Positions 1 to 14,544 are shown, counted from the first letter of the stretch. The stretch: 64,000 nt of DNA from Norana najaformis (GCA_964023275.1 OZ029919.1:1827501-1891500), one strand, 5' to 3'. The notes: generated by a model not told the origin, from the sequence alone. A program made the numbers and translations.

Positions 1-2039
1 GACCTGCTCCTTCTCCATCTGCTTCTCCTCCGTTTCATCCCATCCTCTCTCCTTTTCCTCCTCTTACTCCTCCTCCTTTTTTATTTGTGCTATTCCTCTT
101 TTAGCTTTTCTTCCTCGTGCATTTCGTCATCTTTGTTATTTTCCTTCACCTTGTCCCTTTCTTCCTCCTTTTCCTCCTCCTCATCTTTCCTCCTCCTCAT
201 CTTCCTCAGCTTCGTCATCCTCTTCGTCTTGCTCCTCGTCTTTCTGTTCATCTATCCAATGTTATCATTTCCTAGTACTCTATTTATTTCTCCTCTTATT
301 CTCATCACCTTTCATCCTTTTATTTCTCTTCATCCTCCTTATCTCCTTTCATACCTTCTCATCCCACGCCTGGTCCTCCCATTCTCTTCGGCTTCTCTTT
401 CTTCCAGATTCTCTCATCCTCAATTTCCTCCTTTTCCGTATCCTCCTTCTCTTCCTCCTCCTCTTCCTCCTCCTCCTCCTCCTCCTCCTCCTCCTCCTCC
501 TCCTCCTCCTCCTCTTCCTCTTCTTCCTCCTCCGTTTCTTCCTCCTCTTCCTCTTCCTACTCGTCGTCGTCCTCTTCCTCCTCCTATTCCTCCTCATTCC
601 TTCTGCTGCTCTTCCTCCACATCCTCTAATTCCTCCTCCTGGCCGCGTCCTCATCCTCGTTTTCCATATTGATTTCCAGTGGCTAGCTGGACGCGTGGAC
701 AGTTGGTCGGACGGGTATTTTAGTCTGCCAACTGCTCCATCTGCTTCCGCTGGTGATGCCGATGCTCGTCGTGGGGGTGGTGGGTGGTGGTGGGTAGCGA
801 TGGTGGTGGTGGTGGTGGTGGCGTCGTCGAGGAGGCTGGAGGAAATGGACGACCGATCGAATCCGCATGGGTGGGGGCAGAGAGAGAGGGGGAGAGAGGG
901 AGGGAGAGAGAGAGAGAGAAGAGAGGAGAGAGAGAGAGAAGGAGAGAGAAAGATAAAGAGACAGAGAGAAGGAGAGAGAGAGAGAGCGAGAGCGAGAGAG
1001 AGAAGGAGAGAGAAGGAGAGAGAGGGACGGACGGACGGACGGATAATTATAGAAAGATACAGAAATGCAGATATACGGGGACATACACACATACAGACCA
1101 CCTTACACTTGTACAGCGCCCTTTTCTTCGGCCTCGGCTGTGCTACGGCGCTATATAAATTGTCTTATTATTATTATTATTACAGAGATAGAGACGGATT
1201 GAGACAGCCAAACAGACAAGCAGCGATGAACGCAGACAGAGATAGATGTAGACTTAGAGACAAATGCATACATGCATACATTTCTTTGAGACGACGTATG
1301 AAATTTCTTTAATTAAAGGAGGTGTGACGTTTCTTTAAAAAGAAATTTGACAATTAAAAAGTTAACAAGAGGTATGACATTTCTTTTGAAGAGGCGTAAA
1401 TAAGATGGGATATCACTGCCCTGACCCCGCAAATAAAGGTCACGCACCGTGTACAATATGCCCCTATACTATACCTTAATATTTTAAGCTAACCGTAATC
1501 GTAATCGTAATCTCGAGATTTCTACAGCGCCCAGCTAAAGCCACGTCACGGGGACCAGCGTATTCACAGGCGCTCTGTCAAAACCAAATCGCTAGGCAAA
1601 AGGGGTTCGGTTCCAGCTCATGCGTGACATTTAGCGCGCTGATGTATTTTCTTGTGGTACATTATGCCTGTATTTACGTCTGGACTGTAATGTGAGTTCA
1701 TTAGACAATTTTATTTAGCGCCTGGAGATGAAAAGTTTGTACTAGAAAGATCTGCAGTGGGTAAGTAAGATAATAATTGCTATTCTGTGTATTGCATAAA
1801 TCAACAGCTGCTGAAAGCGACGGAAGCAGACACAGACGGACGAACACAGACAGAGAGAGGAGAAGATTGACAGGTATAGGAACGCTGACCAACAGACGGT
1901 CGTTAAGTTCAGGTGCGCAGATGACCGCGTAACAGCGGAGTATGTATACCGTCTCTGTATCTCTCTCTCTGTCTCCGCTCGTCTGTCTGTCAGGCTGTAT
2001 GTGTGTCTGTGAGCGTGCGTCTGTTTCTATGCTAGCGGC
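1..2039. other. Low-complexity upstream DNA without a supported gene
   Basis: A pyrimidine-rich tract with (TCC)n, strongest at 440-600, is followed by a GA-rich tract (about 880-1030), a short TTA run, a LINE fragment at 1494-1617 and scattered TCTG repeats. The open frames here are homopolymer-like products of the tracts and show no gene-like composition or splice context. Confidence 0.7.
1494..1617 (-). mobile_element. LINE 3' UTR fragment (same family as 5791-6240)
   Basis: Starts (in + orientation) with cgtaatcgtaatcgtaatc and continues with tcgagatttctacagcgccc, the reverse of the family tail. It matches the 5791 copy over about 120 bases. Confidence 0.65.
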
Positions 2040-3108
2040 AGTGTTGGATTGCCAGTGTCTCTAAACAAACCGCCTTGATTTACACCAGCGTCGGCGGAGC
2101 GAGCGAGCGACGGATGCGGAGGAGGAGGAGGAGGATGCTAGATGCTGGATGCTGAGACAACCGTACGGTGCGGTTAATACTGCCTTCAGTCACTGCGCTC
2201 GAAAGCCACCACCTCCTCCCTCCCTCCCCTCCCTTCTCCCTCGCTCAGTCTCCTCAGCCTGGAACGCGGCCAATTATACAAATCTCCACGTTGCTCTCAA
2301 TGCCTATCTTGCACGGCGGCGGCAACGTTGGCAGCAGCCCAAGGCGGCCGCAGCAGCCGCTCTTAACGTCAGCAGTCGCGGTGGCCTCCGCTGCGTCCGC
2401 CGCTAACTTTATATCGTCTGCTCACAGGCAGGGCTCTCGCCCGCCTCAGCAGACGACGGACGGACGGACGGACGGAAGGCAGACGGCTAACGCTAATAGC
2501 CGTGGCACGCTGGTGCCCTGCAAGTCGGGCTGGCCAAGCAGCCGGCTTCCGCTTATGTGTTATTACTGCGTACATAATAGTTGTTAATGTTTGACAATAT
2601 TGATAAGTCCTAAGCGGCGAAGGCGCGGACCCCGGTGATACCAATCTAGCAGCATCTCGTTCAGGCCACGGCTGCCGGCGTCGGTGCGTGCGTGCGCGCG
2701 AGGCTCGCCTGCACTCGACACAATATAATCTTGCCAGGGCGGCTGTTAACAGACGCTCAAGTGCAGGGCGCATGCGCGTGTGCGTATGCGTATTCGAGCT
2801 ACGGCGTTTGACTCGCATGCGTCGTTGGATTAATTGAGTTTTCGGTGTTAATTTGGCGTTTCGTATAGGTGGCGTTGTGTTCTTAGATTGCGACGTCATA
2901 AGCTGCACGCAGCAGACGACAGTGACTGACTCGGGGCTTTTCCGATGGAGGGCCGTTGACCCGATCGAGCAATTCCGGTTTCGGAAGAAGAAGGAAGAGG
3001 AGAGAGAGAGGGGAGAGGATCGTCGCTATAGCAACAGTGCTAGGTCGATGAAGAAGATGAGCTGAGTTGATCTGGTAGGGCAATCGGACACGCGTCACTT
3101 GCGCCAGG
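2040..3108 (+). promoter_or_regulatory. Probable promoter and 5' UTR region of ZMIZ
   Basis: The kilobase upstream of the start codon is richer in G+C and CpG than most of the window. It contains a perfect NRF1-type palindrome GCGCATGCGC at 2768-2777 and a GCGTGCGTGCGCGC run near 2684. There is no clear TATA box at a sensible spacing. The transcription start and any noncoding first exon cannot be placed from sequence. A second NRF1-like site (CGCATGCGCA) lies at about 4015 in intron 1. Confidence 0.4.
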
Positions 3109-3168
3109 ATGAACGAAATCGAACGTCATATTCAGCAGACGACCGATCGACTTCAGTGCATTAAGCAG
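3109..3168 (+). CDS. ZMIZ1: ZMIZ exon 1 (start codon)
   Basis: Twenty codons beginning [15 protein letters not shown] and ending CIKQ, almost identical to the vertebrate ZMIZ1 N-terminus (MNSMDRHIQQTNDRL). The donor is cag|gtgagt, phase 0. The start follows the context gccaggATGA, and similarity begins exactly at this Met. Confidence 0.92.
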
Positions 3169-6100
3169 GTGAGTGATGGCGTCAAACGCCTTTCGAAAGT
3201 CGATCTATATATAGTCGTTGATGATGCATTTATTAATGATTTAATTACCGATGTTCAAGGCCTACTACGGTCCTTGATGTCATAAGCCAGTCTTGAGAAA
3301 GAAACATACAGACATATATATATACACATGGATACACACATACACGCAGACAGACAGGTAGACACACACAGACAAACTCAGACACATAGGCAGTGGAGTT
3401 AGAGACAGACACACAGGCACATGGGCAGAGTTAGACAGACAGACAGACACACGGACAGACAGACAGACACACAGGTAGACACACATACAGACACACTTAC
3501 AGACACAGGCAGATACACGGAGAGAGAGCGCGCAAATGATTGAGTAAGCAAACGAACGAACGAGCGAGACAAACGTACAAACACACACAGGCAGACACAC
3601 TGACAGAGACACACCGACCGACAGGCGCGCAGACAGACACAGACGGAGAATTAGAGAGAGAGAGCAAGTGAATGAGTGAGCGAACCAACGTACAAGTGGA
3701 TGAATTAGTGAATGAACGAGGCAAGCATGCAGGCAGGATCATCATCACCTGTCGAAGGCCACACAATAACACCATGGTCAAGGTGATGTATGAGGCCATT
3801 AGCGATAATCTAAATAGACATGTCCCTCGCTGCTTTTAAGGCCAATCGAACTTGGATTTCCAAGCTGCACTTACAGCCAACTCTCAACACCGCATAAATG
3901 TTATAACCGTCTTGTTTACAGATCACGTGCTAATTGGCGGCCTGAATTGGGCAATTTCTGCGTGGCAAGAGGAACTGCCTATAGGCAATTAATTGTCATA
4001 TCCGTTTTGCTCCCACGCATGCGCACCGAATGAGTGCTCCACTCGGTTCGTTAGGGTTTCTCAGCTCTGCCCCGTGTGTAGCCAGAACGTTAAATCAAGT
4101 GTTTTTGTGAGCGTCGCCAAACTTGACGCACAGTATATTAACATTTTGTACTTCGCTAAGTATCCTCTTGCGAAGTTTATTTTCGGTTTTATGGGCTTTG
4201 AAACGGTGTCAATCGCTGGTATTTGTTTAGTTAATGAATATTTATAATCCATTAAGTACACTGCCTTGTTCTACTTCCGTTTAATTTAATACTCATTAAA
4301 TATAACTATTCATTATTAATTGGAAACTTCTAGAGCGCTGGTGTATAATGCTTTATAATGTCCTCTAATGTTTGTTTTTTGACTTCCAACTTAACAAGTT
4401 TTATGTTTTATTAATTTCTTAATCGAGTTCTGGACAAGGCTATTGATTTTAGAGGACGCTGGTTTGAATCTAGGAAGTTATGAAAGAGATTTTGTTAGAG
4501 TTATTCAAACGTTCATGGTGATTTTAAGGGAATTACTTTGGCACCTAAAGTGCATCTATAGTAAAATAAATTATAAATGGTTCAGGAACAGTGAAAGCAA
4601 ATATAGTCCCTAGAAGCTGTGGTGTAATCTCTAAAGCTGTGTTTCCTGTTTCGAAAATCATAATCTATAGTAAATTAAATTATAAGTGGATCAGGAACAA
4701 ATAAAGCAAATAAAGTCCTTCGAGCTGTGGTGTAATTTCTGAAGCTGTGTTTCCTGTTTAGGAAATCGTAATCCATCATCACTCGTCCTTGTCATTGTTA
4801 TCTTTTGTTGCTGATGTTTGGGACATGACTGATACGTTTAGATTTGTGGACAGTTTTGTGAAATAATAGTTTATTCGTTCATGTGACGTGTGTAATGTGC
4901 CGATGCAGAGAAGGATAGAAGAAGACAGAGAGATAGATAGGAGATTGAGGATGAGGAGATTGAGGAGGAGATTGAGGAGGACGAGACAGAGAAGGATAGA
5001 AGAAGGCAGAGAGATAGATAGGAGATTGAAGAGGAGGAGATTGAGGAGGAGGAGATTGAGGAGGAGATTGAAGAGGAAGAGGCAGAGAAGGACAAAAGGA
5101 GGCAGAGAGAAGATAGGATATTGAGGAGGAAGAGGAGGATGGGGAGGCAGAGGAAGAGGAGGAGGAGGAGAAGAGGAGGAGGCAGAGGAGACGGATAGAC
5201 GACAGAGAGATAGATAGATAGTAGTAGTAGTAGTAGTAGTAGTAGTAGGAGGAGGAGGAGGAGGATGGTAGGAAGAAACAGAGTAGATTAGGAGGCCGAT
5301 TACGAAGGGGCGGATTGACTCTAAATCAGTTGGAGTTGAAACCAACAAAATTAATACCTGGCCATCACTTGGTATGAATGCCATTAAAAACCTCACACTG
5401 CTTTGGAAAATGGGACTCAGGGTGGACTGAACAAAATTACTTCTTGGGGTGGAAAAGGTTTTTAATTTTCACATACCTTGAGGCGGAGGAGACTCACAAA
5501 GACTGCAGCTGCGTAAGAAAGAACATGAGGGTGACATGCTCATATAAGGGCAATGCTTCCACCTCTTCCAAGGACACCCTTCTCCGCGGGTGGCTGAAAG
5601 CGAGCCAGTCTGGAGATGAGTGACAGCTCTAGGTTTTACAAACAAGGGGGCCAAGGGACCTGAGAGAGGGCAGTTGGATGCTAACATGTTTGAACAGTAA
5701 TTTTCGATTTGCATTGGCAAGGTATGTGAATTGGAGCGAAGAGACTCACGTTAGTTAAAACATATGCAATATAACCAATATACATATACTTAATCGTAAT
5801 CGTAATCCCGAGATTTCTACAGCGCCCAACGAAAGCTACGTCACGGGGACCAGCTTATTCACAGGCGCTCAGTCAAAACAAAATCGATAGGCAAACGGGT
5901 TCGGTTCCAGGTCAAGATCCGAAAGTCAGGCAGAGAGACAGCGTGACAGCTATCGGGGGGTGGTGGTGTTACGGGTTGGAGAGGAGAGAGAGATAAGAGG
6001 AAGAAGGGGTGTCAGGATAGGATCTGTGAAAGAGGAATGTCTTCAGCTTTGAGTGAAAGGCCGATGCAGAAATTGCAAGCGGTGAAGCATTGATGAGTTT

Positions 6101-9100
6101 GTATGAAGGGTCAGAAAACTGTTGCAGTTCTGGGGGGAGTTTATTAATGAAGTGAAGGATTGTGACACCCATCTGCAGTGGATTTAGAACAGTCTTAGAC
6201 CTACACCAGATCAGTTTGTTGTGTTTTTCACTTGCCAGAGTGGATGTGTTGCCGGTGAGCCGTTATCAGAGCCACCCACCCGTCACGCCATCGGCAGCCA
6301 CATCATGCCGGCCCGGGCGAACTTTGCAACCTGAAGCCGGACATTTTGCAGGGCAGAACACTCAAACTAAGTTAATACATCACACCCCGAGTACTCAATA
6401 CACTCGGCACGATCGTATGATCGTATGATTAATATCTCGTCGCATCAGACACTGATGTTGCCAGCAAGGAGAAGAAGGAGAAGAAGAAGCAGTAGGAGAA
6501 GGAGGAGGAGGAGGAGAAGAAGAGAGGTTCCTTAGTTAGCCCAGATAGGTAGCCTTGAGTGTCACTTGTTTGTGACTTTATTTTCTGATAAGTTTTGGAG
6601 CAAGTTTATGTAAAGTTGTACGAAAAATGTCTTTGGAATATAGTACTTGTGGGTTTCACAAAGTCTGAAATACTGACAGAAAAAAATTGAGATGTTTTGG
6701 GGCAAAATTGTGTAAAATCATAATACCAGTACTTCATTTTCATGGCTACCTCGTCACCCAATGGTACCTTTCAGTTTGACAGAAAATGTTGGAACTGTTT
6801 CAGATTTTGACATTAATCATCACGATTGCAATTTACGGTTTTATCACGGCAAAAAGGGTAAACAGTGCAGATTTAAAAGCACCAGGGCAGCACTAGTGTC
6901 AGGTCATTACCAGACATTAATTAGGACGGAGGACTTTTTTATAACGTATCCTTGCGCAGCCCAACGAAATAATTGGGCTGGTGCGCCTACGCGCGTGCGG
7001 CCTTATGCCGGGCGCGTACAAATACGAGTGTTATCTTCCTCTGAATCCAGTGTTTACACGGATTCTGGTGCTATCAGTGTTATGGTTCACACTTGCTGGT
7101 GAAGCCTGTTTGCAAATTGTTTAGAACAGTCAAACGCAACAGTCTTTGACCTTCGAGTTTCGAGGTAATTAGGATGTTTCAAAACAAAGCGTCACCGACC
7201 TCGAAGAGGAAAGAGTGCTTGCGTAATGTTCAGCGCCTTGTGTCTAACATATGGACTATGAAAGGCGCTATATAAGTGCTTTGAAATGTTTTACGTGGAT
7301 ATGTAGATTTGGAAAGCATTATGGCGTGGCGTTACATTTCTGGTTTCGCGCGACCTTGACCTTGTTTTGAATCTGACCATTAGCGTACTTCGGTCACGGG
7401 GCAGACCTTTGACACTAAAGGGGGGCTTATAAATGAATATTGCATACAAATACGCTTGCATAATAAGGATCGTAACTTCCGCATTTCACGCAAAATCAAG
7501 GCCCTTGGATGCATGCGCTTATGCACAGGGTTTGCATTGCATAGGATACAACATACGAATGTAAGTAAGAAAGCAGGCGAGTAAAGCATTTGTTAACACA
7601 CCATATGACGATTGGCATGTAACTGGCTAACAAGTGTTTTGCTTGCGTTTAACATCAGATCACATGATTCTTATGAAATGGGATTGCATATAGTTGAAGT
7701 CACGTGCTTGACCCATATTTTGCGACCGATGAATTTTGGCCTTTTTCAGTTTGTTTTTAGCCTAGCAGTAATTAATTTTTAAACACAACGCTCCATTGAA
7801 TTTCTTGTCTTCTTCTTGTAACTTTTTTGCCATGGAATTTTTATATCATCTTGGCTGGTTGTATATTGTATACAGTGTATATTTTTTTGTCTTCTTGGCT
7901 CTTATTCGCTCAGAGGGAAGATAAACACATTAATCTTCTAAGGATGTGTGGAACTCTTCCGTTGAAGTAACCAGAAGGTGTACCTGTCTGAATGTATTTG
8001 GACAGAGGAACTTTCAGGGAGGCATTGAGGGTTGTGTATCCCTTAAACATGTACAAACCCAGGAGAATATTCAGAGTGTCAAAGGAATGTGTAATCCTTA
8101 AACATGTGCATACCCAGTGTCATATTCAGGGTGGAAAAGGGGTGTGCCCTCTTAAACATGTACATACCCAGGGGCATGTTCAGGAGGCAAAAGGGAAGTG
8201 TGCCCCCCTTTTAAGTTCAGGGTGCAAAAGGGATATGTATCCCTTAAGCATGTACATACCCTGTGGCATGTTCGGGATGCAAAAGGGAAGTGTGCCCCTT
8301 AAGTGTGTCCACTTACGGTGGTGGATCTGTTGGGTTATGCAACACATATGGAAATGTTGTCCAGTTGTTGTGGTCATGCATAGCTGTGCTTCAGCCAAAG
8401 TCTCCAAACAGCCACACGTTAGGACTTTCCCATCTAATAAGGCAACTGTTCCACCTGAGGAACCTAAAGCTGAAGGAACATTTTCAGCTTATCATATGAA
8501 GCATCTTTTTAGATCTCTCATATGGACCATGTATCCCATCAGCTTTTAGAAGTTTAAAAGGCACTATATAAATGTTCGGATTGATACTCGTAATGTAGTA
8601 TCATGCAGCTAGACATTTTTATAGCGTCTCCTATTTTGTCTGCTAGGTTGCAAGGACGGAATTTTCAGCTGGAGAGAACTGGGGCTTCTTATTAAAATGT
8701 ATGCAATTATTATCAAGGAGAGAAAATACTGCAAAATCGATGAATATTATTACAAAAGCGAATCGACAGTTGCTTTTCTCTCAGTGTCTCTGTCTGTCAG
8801 TCTGCCTCGGTCTGTCTGTCAGTCTGTCTGTCTGTCTGTTTCTCGGCATAACACCAGGTGAGCATCGATTCGAGATGTCAATAGGACCGATGCATCGTCT
8901 GTTCTGCCGCCTACGAACGCAGCTAACCAGAATATTGGAAATCCATGCTAGGTGTTTTGCCTGTGCAGTCGGAAGATTACGTATACATACATAATACAAA
9001 CATATATAAAGATGGATATAATTTATGGATATTCTGATATATATATAGACACTTATGTATATATGTGCATATATATATATAGAGAGAGAGACCAGATGGT

Positions 9101-12100
9101 CTGTGACAAGTTCTAAAGCTTGTTTGCGTGTATGTTGTATGTATACGAAAGTATGCTTATCTGTGTATGTATACATATGTGTGTGAGTTGCACAATAGTC
9201 AAGTGGTGGACTGAACCGAGAGGTAAGCAGTTCAAATCCCCGCCAGGGTAGAAATTTGGTTCAGAATTTCGACTCCATTTGCGCCCCCTAGCTAACGTGG
9301 CTTTAATGAGTACATTGACCGTTCTCCGACGGTGGGAAGATCAGGTGACGAGGGAGAGGGCTGGCTACCCACTCTCATATGCCGAGGCTAAGAAAAAGGA
9401 AGCTGTCATGTGGAGTTAACTCGAACTGTTTTTGTTAGATACTGTTTGTGTGAGTATAAATCAATCAACCGATTAATCAGTCAATCAAGTCACTCAATTC
9501 AGTTAATCAGTCAGTCAGTAAAATCTCTCTATTCAATCAACCAATTAATCAAGTCTCATTTCAATCAGTCATTCAACAAAATCACTTCCCAATTAATTAT
9601 TCAGTCAGTCCAACTGACTCATTAATCAATCAATCAATCAAATCTATCAATTCAGTCAAGCAATCAATAAGTCAGTGAGTCAATCAAATCACTGAATCGG
9701 ATGAAGTGATCAACAGAGTAGTCAGCCAGTCAGTCAGTCAGCCCCACAATAAATCAGTCAAATCAATCAATCTGTCAACAAAACCAAGGTATAGGTGTGA
9801 CTTATGTCACTTATGACTTCAGTCAATCAATCAATCTGTCAACAAAACCAATGTATGAGTGCGACTTGTGTCAAACTGGAGGCATGTCGGTAGTTTTTGT
9901 TGCTGCTCTTGACCTTCCGGATGATGTTGCTGATAAAACATGCCAGATAAGAAATTTATCAATGCATATCAGTCTGTCCTTAATTTCACGTCTGCTGATA
10001 ATTGGTTCACATTGTGTTTTTTTATTGTTTTTATTGTCTTCCTGTGTTTAGCATTTCCGAGAAGAGATCTGTCTTACCCTAATTTACTTCTACTTTACAT
10101 TACGTTTTTGTTACCTTACCTTACCCTCCCGTATCATACTTTATACTGCCTTATTTTACCATACCTTAACTGACTGCTGTGTATTACCTTTTGGTATCTT
10201 ACCTGATAATGCCATATCTTACCTTACCTTATGTCCCCATTGATTGATGCCTTGGGCGTTGCGATAACGGCGCTATAGAAGTTTCCATTTGCCTTTCTGA
10301 AGTAGTGCTTTTTATGTAAGCATCTGGTGGAGCAGTGCTGATGATACAAAAAGTATCCCAGATCCCACAAATGAGACTTTGGGGAGACGCTCATCTCCTT
10401 TTCTTTGCCCTTGATCCGGCACTGGACGAATCCCAAGGTCCTGAACAGGGGGCCAGTGCATCGCAGGACTTGCTGTTTACTTCCCAGCTTACGCCAGTAC
10501 CAAATTATACTGCTTGGTGACAGAGACACGTGTGAGCAAACAGCTTGCCCAGGGTCGTTACATGGAGTCGAACCCGAGACCGCATGATCATTGCCCCAAC
10601 GCATTACCTATAGACCATCGTGCCACGCAAAAACGTTCCTTAGAAACCTTGACGAGCCAGCTTCGTCAACCCTGGGGTGATGATGATCTAGTGGTTCTAC
10701 GTTTTAGACTTCTGCATGACATCTAATATAGGCTGTGACATACAATACTACGCCACTTGCTGAACTTTGGACAATTGCTGAAACTCTAGCGGTGATGTCA
10801 GTCCGGCAGGAAACAGTTTGACGGATGCTGTGCGTTGTCCAATGCCTTTCAGAATTAAGCTGACATTCCGGAAACTAAGGAAACTTGTCGTAATAGGTTA
10901 CAGAGGGGTCTAACTGACTGGTTAAGTTGCAAGATCGTTAAGGTTAAGTAGTGATGTTTGTGAGGGCAACCTTCAGGTTAATTCCGCGGTAGTGGTTTCG
11001 TTTGCAGTTTTGGTATTGGTCGTCGTCGTCAGCAACGTCGTCATCATTACTGTCATCATCATCCTCATAATCATAATCATTTTAACCGCCATCACTATCA
11101 TTATAACCATTGTCATCTTCTTTATCATCGTCATCATCATCATCATCATCACCTTCATCGTCCTTTTCCTCATCATCATCCTGATCATCTTCACTATCAT
11201 CATAGTAGAGCACAGATCATCATCATTACAAACATTTGTATCACCACCACCACCACCGCCTCCGCCTCCCTCGCCACCTGCCTGTCTGTCTGCCTGTCTG
11301 TCTGCCTGCCTGTCTGTCTGTCTGGAAGTGACAATTCCGTAGTCTCCACTCAGTAGCCGTTTGAACTGAAACCAGTTCCCAGAAGTCACGATGACTTGAT
11401 GGGGGGTGGATGGGATTCCGATTTTACTGCATGTATGACAAAGATGTTCATGGAGGGGAGGAAGAGGATTTAGGAGGACAAGGAGGAGGAGGGGAGGAGG
11501 GAGGAGAATGGGAGGAATAAGAAGATGGAAGAGCAGAGTGGAGGGGAGCAAAGGAAGAAGGAATTTTGAGGAAGAGGAGGAGGCGGAGGAGGAGGGAGGC
11601 GGAGGAGGAGAGTAAAGGTGCTGGATATGATGGTGATGATGATGATGATGGTGATGACGACGACGTTGATGGTGACTAAGATGAGAATGAGAGCATCGCG
11701 AGGTGTGATGGTCGAGGCGTTGGCCACGTGTGTGGGTCTATCTATTCTGAATGTGTTCTTTCTAGGAGTCGGTAATAGCCAGGCTTTTAATGTCTCTGCA
11801 TTTCATCCGTCTGTCTGTCTGTCTGTCTGTCTTTCTGTGTTTGGTTGCGTGTCTGTCTGCCCCCTCTGTCGGCTTGCCTAAGTTGTTTTAAGTGCATGAT
11901 GCATTCTTCGAAGGCGGGTCTTATTTTTCTCGACTTCCATTTGGCATAGACGCTCTCAGGTGCAATAAGTTTCATCTCTTCTTAAGTGTATGTTTCAGTC
12001 TGTCTGTCTTTATGTCTGTCCGTCTGTCTCTTTGTCTGTCTGTCTATTTGTATTTCTGTCTGTCTGTTTGTCCGTTTGTCCGTTTGTCTGTTTGTCCGTT

Positions 12101-14488
12101 TGTCTTTCTCTGTCTGTCTGTCTCTTTGTCTGTCTGTCTTCATGTCTGTTTGTGTATCTGTCATTCCATCTGTCTGTCTCTTTGTCTGTCTTTTGTCCTG
12201 TCTGTATGTCTGTCTGTTTGTCTTTATATCCGTTTGTCTCTCTGTCGTCGTGTCTGTGTGTTTATCTGTCTCTGTCTTTCCATCTTTGTGTTTGTCTGTC
12301 CGTCTTTCTGTCTGTCTGTCTGTCTCTTTGTCTTCTGTCTACCTGTCTGTGTGGCTGTCTGTTTATCTGTCCGTTTTCTGTCTGTTTGTCTGTCTCTGTT
12401 TGTATCATCTGTTATGGTGCGTGTTTAATTCAGAGGCGCTTGTTTTTCTTTCTCAAGCTCTAAGATCATCATCGTCATCAGCAGCAGCAGTAGCAGCAGC
12501 AGCAGCAACTGATGCTTTTTTGCATCTTGGTTCTGGCTAGATATCGACAGATGTCGTGAATTGATGAGCAGAAGGAGTTGGGGCGGGGTTGGGGGTTTGG
12601 GAGAAGTCTTAGTGGGAGGGGGGTGAGATGATATTGTAAAACGCAGTGCATAGGAAAGACTTATATGTTTTATGCGCGTGTCAGACCATTGTACCGAACT
12701 CCGTACGTTATAAAAGCAATGTTGTTTTTCGGATGGAAGAAAAAGGTTTCATTTCAAGATGAATTACTTTGGGCTCATGCACACGACTCGCTTACCATTT
12801 TTTCTGATGGAATGTAGCATTACTGAGCGCACGGCTCTCCAGTTTTTTTAAGCGAAGGGAACGAATGAAAGGAATTCCGTGAAAGTTTTTGCTTCTCGAA
12901 GTAAATGAGACAAATGTACTTAAGTTCGTACGTTTTGAACTGTAGCCATTCGAAGTAAATGCACTTGGAAGGGAGTTCATATTTTTTGGAGTAAGATGAG
13001 ATTCTCATGGGATTGTAAAGGTCGATTAAGGTCAATATTTCGCTCTGTCTATCTCTGTGCTGCTCTGTTTTTGCTGGAATTATGCAAGTGGTATGTTGCA
13101 TATGTTGTGTGGATGTGTGTAAGGATGGATTTGTGGAGGAATGGTATGTATGTATGTACGGTATGTACAGTATGCGAATTTCGTTTGAGTGTATCGGTAT
13201 GTAGAACAGTATGAGTGTGTCTGATTTGATTTGATTGGATGGGATTTGATTTGATGTAATGTAATCTGGTTAATGTGAAACCGAGTATTATGTAACACCA
13301 CTCAGCTGTATACTGCTTTGATGATGATGATGACGATGATGATGATGATGATGATGAGAACAACAACAACAACAATAATAATAATAATAATTCCTAAATT
13401 TTTTATTCCTGAGGAATCACATATAATACTAATAATAATAATAATTACAAAATAGTGATATTGATAATAATAACACTAATAATAGTGATAACAGTAATGA
13501 CACTATCAATAGTGATAATAATAATAACAACAATACTAACAATAATAATAATTGCCGTTGCTTTCGGAGGCACGTTTGATAGACTGATAGTTTCAGATTA
13601 ATTTCTTGCTCCTATACTAATTATTTGTTCTGAGGGATTACACGTACCTGGGAAAAAAATAAGAACGGCAAAGTAACAGTAGGCATACAGCAACTGTCAG
13701 AACGAGGAACAAGAAACAATTTGTGCTGGATATCATTTAAAAACTGTCAGAAATCAGAAATGTGCTAACATTGTTTGATATGGAAAAATGTAATGGAAGA
13801 CAAATGTATTACAGGACACCTCTGAGCAGTTTGTTTTGTAACAGGAGCTATATAAACTGACAAATACAATACCACTTTGTTATACGGATGTTGTATCATA
13901 ACTACAATTTTGTACATGGGGACCTTAAATGGCATGGTGGGCAGTGGTGGTGAAGGATCTAACCCGATAAATTCGTTGCAGAATGAGCAGGGTTGAGGCC
14001 ATACAGTCGCTATATAAATCCATGTACATTTTTGTCATTTTTTCCAGCACCTACTCAGTGCTTCCAGCTTCCGAACGGCTGCCCGCGAACTGCTGGAGTG
14101 GTGTCTGGACGAGAGAGCATTCCAACCACATTTTGAAGCCGGGTTGATCAGCTGTCTCACGGTAAAACCATCTTATCTGTATTGTTAGTATTATTGCTGC
14201 TGGTGTTATTGCTACTGTGATTGTTGTTATCAGTGTTAGTACTTTTACTGTAAGTGTACTGTTGCTACTATTACAAGTGTTTTAGATATAATACTGCGGC
14301 TGGTAGTAACTATTAGTACAGCGTATGCATGTTACGCATAGTACTGTTATTGTTAATATTCATACAATGTGTGCATGCTACTATGAGTACTGTTAGTAGT
14401 GTTACACACAGTACTATTATTACACGTATTGTTACACATTGTAGCATTGTTACACATTGTACTATTGTACTATTGTTACACTTAGTTC

Positions 14489-14544
<56 letters not shown>

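Larger units (their letters stand above)
3169..14047 (+). other. ZMIZ intron 1 (10.9 kb), contents
   Basis: Contains ACAG tracts (3290-3730), a GA-rich tract (4900-5275), a LINE 3' end (5791-6240), a degenerate 60-bp repeat (8035-8310), a SINE (9187-9400), (CAATCAGT)n (9455-9850), a further SINE (about 10540-10622), ATC and TCTG arrays (11030-12410), GAT/AAT runs (13318-13560) and a second SINE abutting exon 2. The segments 3830-4770 and 6540-7980 are of ordinary complexity; I see no exon there. Confidence 0.75.

Noticed and set aside
85..672. 195-codon open frame rich in Pro, Ser and Leu
   Set aside because: It is a by-product of (TCC)n and CT-rich simple sequence; the reverse strand is equally open with an Arg/Lys-rich frame.
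5969..6172. 67-codon minus-strand frame as a host gene
   Set aside because: Its KLPPEL and [10 protein letters not shown] motifs mark it as the C-terminal end of a LINE ORF2, followed by the element's 3' UTR.
11892..12540. Overlapping 157-184-codon Cys/Val/Leu/Ser frames that look membrane-like
   Set aside because: All come from the TCTG array, appear in all three frames, and have no splice or start context.
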